NCBI RefSeq assembly: GCF_024363255.1
Contig: NZ_AP026070.1
Coordinates: 248,001 to 312,000 of the forward strand
Direction: 5' to 3'
Origin: Shewanella sp. NFH-SH190041
Lineage (GTDB): Bacteria > Pseudomonadota > Gammaproteobacteria > Enterobacterales > Shewanellaceae
Length of the DNA: 64,000 nt
The notes below the pieces were generated by a model, which had not been told where the DNA came from, made no database searches, and saw only the letters and a program-made list of their open reading frames with translations. A program made the translations under genes and the position numbers. Shown piece after piece: positions 46,026 through 54,777 of this stretch (positions are counted from its first letter, which is position 1; every line of letters starts with the position of its first letter).

Positions 46026-46727
46026 TTGCTGATACGACAGCGACAGGCTAATAGCACCTCTGTCGCTGAACCCATAAGTTGACATAAATAGATAATCGGG
46101 TTCTTGCGTCAATTCCTATTGAGGTGTTAAATCAATTTTTTTAATTATATTGATTGCCATGTATCACAGCATTTCACCTATATATCTTTAAGCAGCCATT
46201 TCTTTTATCGTGGTATAAATGGTAATTGCTATAACTTATATAGTTGATTTTAAAATTAAACTGTTATTATAAATAATATCTTTTCCTATTTTAAAGGTGA
46301 ATAACGCAAACCGTTTTTAGATAATAATCTATTTTGTGGTTCATCATACTGTGGGGAATAAACATCAAATTAAAATATCAGTATGGTATTGTTTTTGGCT
46401 TTATCAGTATTGATAGTAAATTGTTATCATAATTTTTAATCATGAGAGAAAACTGAAGTAAGTAAATAAACTGTTGTAACGATAATACTGCTGTTGTTGG
46501 CACAATTGGAGTTTGTATATTAGCCTGATTTGTCTTGTTATTAGCTGTGCTTTATTCCAGCATTCATCACTATTTATATTATTTGTCATCGTCTTTAGTA
46601 AAATGATAGTGATACACTCAGTATTAATTTCAATTAAAAATAATATTTATGCTGGGATATTAAATCTATCGACTTTATATGGTTGATACAGGTTTATTCT
46701 TTTGCGGCAGATCTTGGTGAGGATAAA
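46026..46727. other. AT-rich region upstream of the STM4015-like genes
   Basis: About 700 bp with no supported gene and clearly higher A+T content than the flanking genes. It should hold the promoter of the cluster that follows. Many TATAAT-like matches make a specific promoter call unsafe. Such regions often attract H-NS-type silencing. Confidence 0.5.
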
Positions 46728-47657
46728 ATGACGATTGATACCCATATTGACCAATTTTTTGGTATGGACATTGAGAATTTTGATGCTGAGCAGGGAATTA
46801 AAAATAGCCAAATAGCTATTAAAATCAGCAGTGATGATGATAACTATGATGATACTGGGTTATTTCAGCAGCAAATGGCTAAATTGCTGAGCGATAGCAA
46901 ATTGCCTGAGGTCCAAGCATTGATCGTTGGCGCTTGGCCTGAGGCGTATGATGAAAGTGCGCAGGTTTATATCGATATGCTGCTGGCCAATGCGGATAAG
47001 CTGGAAAATATCAAAGCATTATTTATTGGCGAAATGACCTACGAAGAAAATGAGATATCTTGGATTGTCCAAGGTGATTATGCCCGCGTGTGGTCAGCTT
47101 TTCCGGCATTAACGCATATGCAAATTCGAGGTGGGCAGTCTTTAACCCTGTCTTTGGGTGAGCAAAGCGCCCTGAAAACTTTAATTGTTGAATCCGGTGG
47201 TTTGCCTGCAAGTGTGGTTAATGAAGTTGCCACATGTCAGATGCCAGAACTGACCCATTTGGAGTTATGGTTGGGGACAGAGGATTATGGTTGGGATGGT
47301 AATATTGATACCGTATTGCCATTACTGTCAGCAACAAAATTCCCTAAGCTGACACATTTAGCTATTAAGAATAGTGAAATTCAATCAGAGATATTATCCG
47401 CTGTGCTTGACAGTGATATTCTGTCGCAATTGACCCATATTAATATGTCAATGGGGATATTAACGGATGCTGATGCACAATTACTATTGGATAACAAAGC
47501 TAAATTAGCCGATAAAATTATTGATGTATCTCAAAACTACCTCAGTGATGTCATGGTGCTTAGATTAAAAGAAAATTTAAATGTTATTACCGATGATCAA
47601 GGTGAAGTCGAGAGTTATGATGGTGAAGATTATTATTATGTTTCGGTCGCTGAATAA
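46728..47657 (+). CDS. STM4015-family leucine-rich-repeat-like protein, paralogue 1
   Basis: The start used gives MTIDTHIDQFFGM after GAGG; an upstream TTG would add 15 residues. The 309-residue protein has no signal peptide. From about residue 100 it shows repeated units of the form LTHLxLWLG and LTHLAIKNSEI, as in leucine-rich-repeat solenoids. The C-terminal 25 residues are an acidic linker ending in YVSVAE. It is about half identical by eye to the next gene. Members of this family occur beside STM4014, STM4013 and the radical SAM proteins STM4012/STM4011, but no function is established to my knowledge. It may be the substrate or scaffold of those enzymes. Confidence 0.8.
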   Translation: MTIDTHIDQFFGMDIENFDAEQGIKNSQIAIKISSDDDNYDDTGLFQQQMAKLLSDSKLPEVQALIVGAWPEAYDESAQVYIDMLLANADKLENIKALFIGEMTYEENEISWIVQGDYARVWSAFPALTHMQIRGGQSLTLSLGEQSALKTLIVESGGLPASVVNEVATCQMPELTHLELWLGTEDYGWDGNIDTVLPLLSATKFPKLTHLAIKNSEIQSEILSAVLDSDILSQLTHINMSMGILTDADAQLLLDNKAKLADKIIDVSQNYLSDVMVLRLKENLNVITDDQGEVESYDGEDYYYVSVAE

Positions 47658-47780
47658 TTAAGAATTAATATTAATATATTTTTCCAGTTGTTATTTTTAA
47701 GTAGTAACTGGTTATTCTTTATTGATAAAAATCATATTTATATAAAATCAAAATTTAAAGTTTATTGTTGGAGTATTCCA

Positions 47781-48704
47781 GTGGCAATTCGTAAGTATAT
47801 TAGTGAATTTTATAATTTACCTATTGAACAGTATAACCCTGAAAATGGTGTTAAAAATGAGAATGCAGCGATCAGATTAAGTTCTTATCAAGAAACTGAA
47901 GAATTAATCGAAAGTTTAATACAAGATCCTAAAATTGATAAAATTCAAGCAATTATTCTTGGGATGTGGTCTGAATGGTGTAGTGATGAATCGGATCAAA
48001 CCTATATTGATTTTTTGATTGCCAATGTTGATAAGCTCACAAATTTAAAAGCTCTGTTTTTTGGTGAAATGACTTTTTATGACTGTGAGATTTCTTGGAT
48101 CCAACAGGGAGATTACTCTCGCCTTTGGGCGGCATTGCCAAACTTACAACATTTACAAATTCGTGGCGCTGATGGACTTTCATTGGGGACTATTCCACAG
48201 AATCAATTGACCCATTTGATTATTGAGTCTGGTGGTTTGCATAAGGCTGTATTATCAGAAATTGCTCAAGGCTTATGGCCGCAATTGCAGCATCTGGAAT
48301 TATGGCTTGGCTGTAGTGAATATGGCTGGAATGGTGATATTAGTACCGTGACCCCGTTATTATCCGCAGCATTATTGCCAAAATTGACTACGTTGGCATT
48401 GAAAAATAGTGAGATCCAGCCACAAATTCTGGCGGCACTCATTAGTAGTGACATATTACCGCAACTGACCGAGATCGATATGTCGATGGGAATTTTAGGT
48501 GATAAAGAGGCGGAATTAATTTTACAGCACAAGGACAAATTCAGTGGTAAGAAACTGAATCTATCAGAAAATTTTCTCTCGACGCCTATGGTTGAAAAAC
48601 TGCAAGCCTGTCTTGATGTGATTGCTGATGAGCAGGAATATGACGAATTAGATGAAGAGGATTTGGATGATGAAGATTGTCGCTATGTTTCGGTAGCTGA
48701 ATAA
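47781..48704 (+). CDS. STM4015-family leucine-rich-repeat-like protein, paralogue 2
   Basis: The start used is GTG after TTGGAG, giving MAIRKYISEFYNLP, which aligns with the N terminus of paralogue 1. The upstream frame of 31 codons has no counterpart there. The 307 residues share GVKNENAAIRLSS-like, LTTLALKNSEI and DMSMGIL segments with paralogue 1. The C terminus is a different, very acidic linker (DELDEEDLDDED) followed by the same YVSVAE. It ends 10 bp before the STM4014-like gene, which links the paralogues with the enzyme genes downstream. Confidence 0.8.
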   Translation: MAIRKYISEFYNLPIEQYNPENGVKNENAAIRLSSYQETEELIESLIQDPKIDKIQAIILGMWSEWCSDESDQTYIDFLIANVDKLTNLKALFFGEMTFYDCEISWIQQGDYSRLWAALPNLQHLQIRGADGLSLGTIPQNQLTHLIIESGGLHKAVLSEIAQGLWPQLQHLELWLGCSEYGWNGDISTVTPLLSAALLPKLTTLALKNSEIQPQILAALISSDILPQLTEIDMSMGILGDKEAELILQHKDKFSGKKLNLSENFLSTPMVEKLQACLDVIADEQEYDELDEEDLDDEDCRYVSVAE

Positions 48705-48714
48705 CCGTTTGCTT

Positions 48715-49863
48715 ATGTCTACAACAGATCCCGATACTTTGTGGTTGTTTATCGGCAATCCAGAAAACCGTCGCTGTGAGTTTTTTCTCGCAGCGCTGTC
48801 AACGCATAGCCAACGGCATATTATTAGTTACCAGCAATTGCTGGCTGCAGATGATATTGCCGGTATGTTGATTGCACAATTGGCTCCTTTTCAGTTTTCT
48901 CGACTTAATATCAAAATTGACTCGGCCGGCGAAAATTTTGCTGTTGAAAAAGCCCTGTTGTGTCAGGTTAATCTGCCACGATATCAGGCATTAGTCGATG
49001 ATAAGGGGCGCTTTGCCCATTTGCATGATTGGTTCAACGGATTTTCGGCGCTGCTGATACGACTAGAAAATGCCTTACTGGAAGTGTTACTGCAGCGACA
49101 ATTACCCCGTGACAGTTTGCACTATCTTAATACTCCGGCAGCCATCACCCTGATGACGGATAAGCTGGCTTGTCAACGGCATTTACTGCGCTGCGGGGTC
49201 GCTGTGCCGGCCTTATTACCCCAGATGCAGAGTTTTAGCCAGTTAGTGGCCTATATGATGCAACAGCGCTGTTTTCAGGTGTTTATCAAAACGCGTTTTG
49301 GTTCTTCCGCTTCCGGGGTTGTGGCCTTGCGCCTATCTCCTCGGGGACAGATGGTAGCCCGCACCAGTTTGGAGTTGGTTACGGACGGTACGGCATATAG
49401 TTTTTATAACTCTCTAAAAATTCGTACTTACCAACATCCAGATCAGATTGCTCTGTTATTTGATGCCATTATTGCGCAGCAAGGGTATGTGGAGCGTTGG
49501 CAGCCTAAACCTGTCCTGCAAGGTAAGCATTTTGATCTTCGTATTGTGGTTCTGGGTGGAAAAGCCATGCATTACATTGCGCGTTGCAGTAGTTCACCGA
49601 TGACAAACCTACATTTAGGTAACTGTCGTGGTGATATTTTGCAGTTGGAGAATGGCCCGCAGTTGCTGGCCCAAGCGAAACAGGTTGCAGAGCAAGCTGC
49701 CGCTTGTATACCTGGTGCTGGTTGTATTGGTGCTGATGTTATTTGTGCCGCTAAAGGCGCTAAGGTGATCGAGCTTAATGCCTTTGGCGATCTGCTTCCC
49801 AATGTATTGCATCAGGGGCTAAGCAGTTATGAGGCGCAAGTTAGGTTGATGTCATGCTGCTGA
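48715..49863 (+). CDS. STM4014-family ATP-grasp-like protein
   Basis: I take the ATG giving MSTTDPDTLWLF, since the TTG two codons earlier is weak. About 382 residues. An FIKTRFGSSASGV glycine-rich loop (about residues 190-205) resembles the ATP-binding loop of ATP-grasp ligases. IELNAFGDLLPN near the C terminus supplies the Glu/Asn metal ligands typical of that fold. ATP-grasp enzymes join carboxylates to amines or other nucleophiles via acyl phosphates. In this cluster it may ligate or tailor the C terminus of the STM4015 proteins, but that is inference. Confidence 0.75.
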   Translation: MSTTDPDTLWLFIGNPENRRCEFFLAALSTHSQRHIISYQQLLAADDIAGMLIAQLAPFQFSRLNIKIDSAGENFAVEKALLCQVNLPRYQALVDDKGRFAHLHDWFNGFSALLIRLENALLEVLLQRQLPRDSLHYLNTPAAITLMTDKLACQRHLLRCGVAVPALLPQMQSFSQLVAYMMQQRCFQVFIKTRFGSSASGVVALRLSPRGQMVARTSLELVTDGTAYSFYNSLKIRTYQHPDQIALLFDAIIAQQGYVERWQPKPVLQGKHFDLRIVVLGGKAMHYIARCSSSPMTNLHLGNCRGDILQLENGPQLLAQAKQVAEQAAACIPGAGCIGADVICAAKGAKVIELNAFGDLLPNVLHQGLSSYEAQVRLMSCC

Positions 49864-50483
49864 TTTTTGATTTAGATAATACTCTGATCGATCGAGATGC
49901 GGCTTTTGTGTGTTTAATTAAGCAGCTATTTAACCATTATCAGCAACCGCTGCCGCAGGTTGAATTAGCGTTAATTTTGCAGCAGGATAACCATGGCCGG
50001 ACACCAAGACGCCCCTTTTGCCATTTTTTGATGCAGAGGTATGCTTTTTTACCGCAAGTGTTTGCTGAGCTATGGCAGCACTTTACCCATCTGCCAGACT
50101 TTATTACACCGGATTATCCCTTACAGCAAATGCTGACCCGCTTGGCTACCAAGCATGAGCTAAGGCTGCTGACCAATGGCAGTATCAGTATGCAAGAGGC
50201 CAAGCTTCAGCAGGCGCAATTGAGCGGTTTTTTTTCCAAAATTGTGATTTCAGAGGCTGTTGGGTTCAGTAAGCCGCAAACAGCTATTTTTCACCATATT
50301 CTTGGTGCCTGCCCCCCGGCGCAGAGCATGATGATCGGTGATGATCCACTGCGGGATATTGCGCCTGCCGTCCAGTTGGGAATGGGGACGGTTTGGGTCT
50401 CGCCGCAGCCTGATCCTAAGGTCACTTGCAGTGCCCACATCGCTTCCATTTACCAATTAGAACAGATACTCACCCATGCTTGA
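49854..50483 (+). CDS. HAD-superfamily phosphatase inside the STM4011-4015 cluster
   Basis: A 209-residue HAD-IA hydrolase: nucleophile motif FDLDNTLIDRD at the N terminus, LLTNGS for motif II, KPQTAIF carrying the motif III Lys, and IGDDPLRDI for motif IV, with a helical cap between. It overlaps both neighbours (10 nt before, 8 nt after), so it is translated as part of the operon. It is not among the five families I associate with this neighbourhood, and it could act on a phosphorylated intermediate made there. Confidence 0.85.
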   Translation: MLLIFDLDNTLIDRDAAFVCLIKQLFNHYQQPLPQVELALILQQDNHGRTPRRPFCHFLMQRYAFLPQVFAELWQHFTHLPDFITPDYPLQQMLTRLATKHELRLLTNGSISMQEAKLQQAQLSGFFSKIVISEAVGFSKPQTAIFHHILGACPPAQSMMIGDDPLRDIAPAVQLGMGTVWVSPQPDPKVTCSAHIASIYQLEQILTHA

Positions 50484-51279
50484 TATGAACCAGATTGTTG
50501 GCAGCCATGATATTGTGCTGTTGACCTTGGATACCCTGAGATTTGATGTCGCTCAGCGGGAGTTGGCCCAGGGCAATTTACCAGTATTGTCGCGCTATAT
50601 TTCAGCCTGGCAGCCGCGCCACAGCCCCGGCAGTTTTACCTACGCGGCACACCATGCCATTTTTGCTGGATTTTTCCCGACTGAGATTGATAATCCTGCC
50701 GCGCCCCGGTTGATGGCGGTGGATTTTAATGGCAGCCGAACCATTGACCCTCGCACCCGGGTTTTTAATGAGGCCAATATTGTGGCAGGGCTGGCTCAGG
50801 CCGGTTATTTCACTCTCTGTATTGGTGGGGTGGGGTTCTTTAATAAAAAGACCCCTTTGGGGATGACGTTGCCGGGCCTATTTCAGCAAAGTTACTGGGC
50901 GGAAAACACAGGTGTGACCGATCCGGCCTCGACCTTTAATCAGATTGAGATGGCAAAACAATTGCTGGATCAGCAGCAGGGGCAAAAAGCCTTTTTGTTT
51001 ATCAATGTGTCAGCCATTCATCAGCCTAATTACTTTTATCAATATTCCAATAAACAGCCGGATGATATTGAGTCCCATGGGGCGGCGCTGCGTTATGTCG
51101 ATAGCCAGTTAGCTAACCTGTTTGATTATTTCAAACAGCGCCGAAATACCTTGTTTATTCTCTGTTCTGATCATGGCACCTGCTATGGCGAGCAGGGTTA
51201 TGTGGGTCATCGTCTGGCCCATAACAATGTCTGGACCGTGCCTTACGCCGAATTTATCCAAAGAGCAGTAGTAGAATGA
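50476..51279 (+). CDS. STM4013-family sulfatase-fold hydrolase
   Basis: A 267-residue protein of the alkaline phosphatase/sulfatase superfamily. Metal-binding segments are LLTLDTLRFD near the N terminus and CSDHGTCYGEQGYVGHRLAHN near the C terminus. The nucleophile region reads SFTYAAHHAIFAG, with Ser53/Thr55 where sulfatases have a Cys or Ser that becomes formylglycine. The CxPxR maturation motif is absent, so a phosphohydrolase or phosphodiesterase activity seems likelier. There is no signal peptide. It overlaps its neighbours by 8 and 4 nt. Confidence 0.78.
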   Translation: MLDMNQIVGSHDIVLLTLDTLRFDVAQRELAQGNLPVLSRYISAWQPRHSPGSFTYAAHHAIFAGFFPTEIDNPAAPRLMAVDFNGSRTIDPRTRVFNEANIVAGLAQAGYFTLCIGGVGFFNKKTPLGMTLPGLFQQSYWAENTGVTDPASTFNQIEMAKQLLDQQQGQKAFLFINVSAIHQPNYFYQYSNKQPDDIESHGAALRYVDSQLANLFDYFKQRRNTLFILCSDHGTCYGEQGYVGHRLAHNNVWTVPYAEFIQRAVVE

Positions 51280-52634
51280 CCCAGCAACAATATGCATTAC
51301 AGGGGCTGTTAAATAGCCCGGTTTATCAGGCTTATGCCTACTCTTATCCCCATAAAATGGCTTATCGCCCTTTCAGCGATAAAGTGGCGCTGCGCGAGAT
51401 TTGGCAGCAAGAAAAACTCGATGCGCTGTACCTGTATGTCCACATTCCTTTTTGTAAAATCCGCTGCGGGTTTTGCAATTTGTTTACCTTAGTTAAGCCA
51501 GATGACAGTTTGCCGGATCTGTATTTGGATGCTCTGTCACGGCAGATTAATGCATTGGCTCCAGTGATAGAACAAGCGGGTTTTTCTCACTTCAGTATCG
51601 GTGGCGGCACCCCGACATATCTGGATGAAAAACAATTAGAGCGGCTCTTTACGCTGACGAGTTTTCCTGGCATTACTGCGGCAACGGCGAAAGGGATTGA
51701 GTGCTCTCCAGAAACTGTCACAGCAGGCAAGATCCAGCTGTTGGAGGCCAATAATATCCGCCGTATCAGTATGGGGGTGCAGTCATTTACCGAGCTGGAA
51801 GTGAAGAATTTAGCCCGGCGGCAGAATTTAGACCAAGTTATCAATGCGATAGAGACTATCCGCAGTCATAGCCAAGCTGATCTGAATTTGGACCTGATTT
51901 ATGGCATTCCCGGGCAGACGGTGGACTCTTGGCTGTACTCATTGGCTCAGGCGGTCTCTTTCCAGCCGGAAGAGTTGTATCTGTATCCTCTGTATGTGCG
52001 TGATGATACAGGGCTTGGCAAGGTGCTAAATAAACAGGGAACAGCAGATACGGCGGCGCAAACCCTTGATGAACATAAACTGATGCTATTTAGGGCTGGG
52101 CGAGATTATCTGCTAGCTAACGGATATCAGCAGATCTCTATGCGCATGTTCCGGCGGGTGGGATTGCCAGCGCATGATCAGGCAAATTATTCTTGCCAAC
52201 GGGACGGCATGTTAGGGCTAGGCGCCGGTGCGCGTTCTTATACCAATAGCCTGCATTACTCCTCCGAATATGCAGTAGATCGCCATAGTATCCGGGATAT
52301 TATCAGCCATTATCTGGCTCAGTCAGAAACCGATTTCAGCTTTGCTCATTATGGTATTAGGCTGGATTTGGAAGAGAAAAAACGCCGCTTTGTGATCCAG
52401 TCTTTACTGATCGCTGATGGGCTGAATTTAGCTGATTACCATGCCCGTTTTCATTGCGACTGTTTAGTGGAGTTCCCTTTGCTTAATACTTTGCTGCAGG
52501 CGCAATTTGCTGTGCGGCAAGGCGATGTGATGCAACTGACGCCCAGCGGATTTGAGCGGGCAGACAGTATTGGCCCTTGGTTTGTATCCGACAAGGTGAA
52601 ACAGGCGATGGCAGAGTATCGCACGGGATGCTGA
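51276..52634 (+). CDS. STM4012-family radical SAM protein (HemN-like)
   Basis: A 452-residue radical SAM enzyme starting within the STM4013 stop (ATGA). The cluster motif is HIPFCKIRCGFC (CxxxCxxC), followed by SIGGGTPTYL and ECSPETVTAGK, and NLDLIYGIPGQT, all as in the HemN/coproporphyrinogen dehydrogenase group, and a winged C-terminal HemN-like domain. Heme synthesis is unlikely because of the neighbourhood. It probably performs a radical reaction on a partner of this cluster. Confidence 0.85.
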   Translation: MTQQQYALQGLLNSPVYQAYAYSYPHKMAYRPFSDKVALREIWQQEKLDALYLYVHIPFCKIRCGFCNLFTLVKPDDSLPDLYLDALSRQINALAPVIEQAGFSHFSIGGGTPTYLDEKQLERLFTLTSFPGITAATAKGIECSPETVTAGKIQLLEANNIRRISMGVQSFTELEVKNLARRQNLDQVINAIETIRSHSQADLNLDLIYGIPGQTVDSWLYSLAQAVSFQPEELYLYPLYVRDDTGLGKVLNKQGTADTAAQTLDEHKLMLFRAGRDYLLANGYQQISMRMFRRVGLPAHDQANYSCQRDGMLGLGAGARSYTNSLHYSSEYAVDRHSIRDIISHYLAQSETDFSFAHYGIRLDLEEKKRRFVIQSLLIADGLNLADYHARFHCDCLVEFPLLNTLLQAQFAVRQGDVMQLTPSGFERADSIGPWFVSDKVKQAMAEYRTGC

Positions 52635-53482
52635 TCGATATTACCTACCGTGGGCCACTGGCCAGTTGTAATTACAGTTGTGGTTACTGCCCGTTTGCCA
52701 CCATGGTGGACTCGGCGGCTACCCGGCAACGGGATAAACAGGCGCTGACACGTTTTTATCACTGGCTAACAGCCCAACCTGTAGGGCGACGATTTAGAAT
52801 ATTGTTTACCCCTTGGGGGGAGGCGCTTGTAAAGAGTTGGTATCGGCAGGCAGTAGTGGCGATATCCCAGTTGCCGAATGTGCAGCAGTTGGTGGTGCAG
52901 ACTAATTTAAGTGGCGAGACAGCTTGGCTAGCGGCCGCAAATCGGCAAGCTGTGGCGCTGTGGATTACTTATCATCCGACTCAGGTGTCTTTGGCCGCAT
53001 TTATCTCTCAAACCAAGCAGTTGGATGCACTGGGGATCAATTACAGTGTGGGCTGTGTCGGCATGAAAGCCCATAAAGCGGAAATTGCGGCACTGCGCCT
53101 GCAGTTACCTGAATCTATTTATCTCTGGGTGAATGCATTTAAGGATGAGGCGGATTATTACTGCGCAGAGGATATTGCATTTTTTCAGCAGATTGACCCG
53201 CTGTTTCAGCTTAATTTGACTGATTACCCCAGCCAGGGACAGGCATGCCGCGCTGGTGTGTCGGCATTGTCTCTTGATGGTGAGGGCAATGTCCGCCCTT
53301 GCCATTTTGTCTCTGAGATTCAAGGTAATATCTACCGAGATGATTTAGAGCAGATCTTGCACTCACAATACCAGTGCCCTAATCGGCAGTGTGATTGTTA
53401 TATCGGTTATATCCATCTAGAGCAGTTGAGATTGGAGCAAGTCTACGGCGACAACATCCTCGCCAGGATCCCAATAAACTAG
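52628..53482 (+). CDS. STM4011-family radical SAM protein with C-terminal Cys cluster
   Basis: The start used is the ATG at 52628, giving MLIDITYRGPLASCNYSCGYC and a 7-nt overlap with the preceding gene. The 284 residues have the radical SAM motif CNYSCGYC at about 14-21. The C-terminal third has Cys residues in QACRAG, RPCHF, YQCPNRQCDC, the pattern of an auxiliary Fe-S cluster in SPASM/twitch-type enzymes that modify peptides or proteins. It is the last gene of the run. Its stop codon TAG lies in the CTAG flanking a MITE. Confidence 0.85.
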   Translation: MLIDITYRGPLASCNYSCGYCPFATMVDSAATRQRDKQALTRFYHWLTAQPVGRRFRILFTPWGEALVKSWYRQAVVAISQLPNVQQLVVQTNLSGETAWLAAANRQAVALWITYHPTQVSLAAFISQTKQLDALGINYSVGCVGMKAHKAEIAALRLQLPESIYLWVNAFKDEADYYCAEDIAFFQQIDPLFQLNLTDYPSQGQACRAGVSALSLDGEGNVRPCHFVSEIQGNIYRDDLEQILHSQYQCPNRQCDCYIGYIHLEQLRLEQVYGDNILARIPIN

Positions 53483-53747
53483 GGGCTGTTGACCTTTTAT
53501 GGTTAAATTTTGTTCGAGATAAAAGCGTTTTAATCGCGGCGAGTGGTTTGCCGCCTAGTTATTCTAAGCAAGAACCGCTCAACAAAGAGTAAAACGCTTT
53601 TAGCCGAACCCTTCGGGCAGCGTTTGAGGCGCCTTTCTACTGCGTTATCGGCTTATCAGGTAGCACACTACCTATCAAAGCTTCTGCCTTGTATAAAGCA
53701 CCCTCAAATCGCTGCAAAAACAAACTTGAAAGGTCAACAGACCCTAG
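53479..53747. mobile_element. MITE with 16-bp terminal inverted repeats and CTAG target duplication
   Basis: The ends are CTAG-GGGCTGTTGACCTTT and AAAGGTCAACAGACC-CTAG: inverted repeats with one mismatch, flanked by identical CTAG. The inside, 53483-53743 (261 bp), has no credible gene. CTAG fits the YTAR target of IS5-group elements, so an IS5-type transposase may have moved it. The left CTAG contains the stop codon of the STM4011-like gene. Confidence 0.75.
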
Positions 53748-53769
53748 CGTAAGAGTAAAAGCTGTTAAC

Positions 53770-54735
53770 CAAGCAGCATGCATTAGAGAGAAAATCACAA
53801 GCTAGGACTTGTTGTTTTTCCTTATCTTTTCCCTTCGTGCACTTCGTGTAGCAAATGCAGTTTGCGCTTCGTGGTAGGTCGCTGTTAGTCATTAAAAAAG
53901 CCAAAAGCTATCACCACAAAGGACACGAAGAGCACGAAGAAAAGCAAAGTCACAAGCTAAGATTGTGCCCTGTTCTTACTCTTACGCTTTTCTTTATTTT
54001 TCCCTTCGTGCACTTCGTGTAGCAAACGTAGTTTGCGCTTCGTGGTAGGTCGCTGTTAGTCGTTAAAAAAACCAAAAGCTATCACCACGAAGGACACGAA
54101 GAGCACGAAGGAAAGCAAAATCAAAAGCTAAGATTGTGCCCTGTTCTTACTTTTACGCTTTTCTTTATTTTTCCCTTCGTGCACTTCGTGTAGCAAATGC
54201 AGTTTGCGCTTCGTGGTAGGTCACTGTTAGCAGTTAAAAAAACCAAAAGCTATCACTACAAAGGACACGAAGAGCACGAAGAAAAGCAAAATCAAAAGCT
54301 AAGATTGTGCCCTGTTCTTACTTTTACGCTTTTCTTTATTTTTCCCTTCGTGCACTTCGTGTAGCAAATGCAGTTTGCGCTTCGTGGTAGGTCGCTGTTA
54401 GCAGTTAAAAAAGCCAAAAGCTATCACTACAAAGGACACGAAGAGCACGAAGAAGAGCAAAATAAAAAGCTAAGATTGTGCCCTGTTCTTACTCTTACGC
54501 TTTTCTTTATTTTTCCCTTCATGCACTTCGTGTAGCAAACGCAGTTTGCGCTTCGTGGTAGGTTGCTGTTAGCAGTTAAAAAAACCAAAAGCTATCACCA
54601 CAAAGGACACGAAGTGCATGAAGAAAAGCAAAATCAAAAGCTAAGATTGTGCCCTGTTCTTACTCTTACGCTTTTCTTTATTTTTCACTTCGTGCACTTC
54701 GTGTAGCAAATGCAGTTTGCGCTTCGTGGTGATCT
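53770..54735. repeat. Tandem array of CACGAAG-family repeats, 171-bp period
   Basis: Five units start with CCAAAAGCTATCAC(C/T)AC at 53901, 54072, 54243, 54414 and 54585, exactly 171 bp apart each time, preceded by a diverged partial unit. Each unit contains GGACACGAAGAGCACGAAG, a middle of about 70 bp, then CTTCGTGCACTTCGTGTAGC, the mini-palindrome GCAAACGCAGTTTGC and GCTTCGTGGT. It ends about 45 bp before the cysN stop codon. No gene is supported inside. Confidence 0.9.
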
Positions 54736-54777
54736 GCTTTGGGCTTTAACGGGTATGAAGTCCGTATTTTTGTTGGG

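Noticed and set aside
53901..54735. Tandem array as a CRISPR
   Set aside because: The 171-bp units are repeated along their whole length; there are no short identical repeats with unique spacers and no cas genes.
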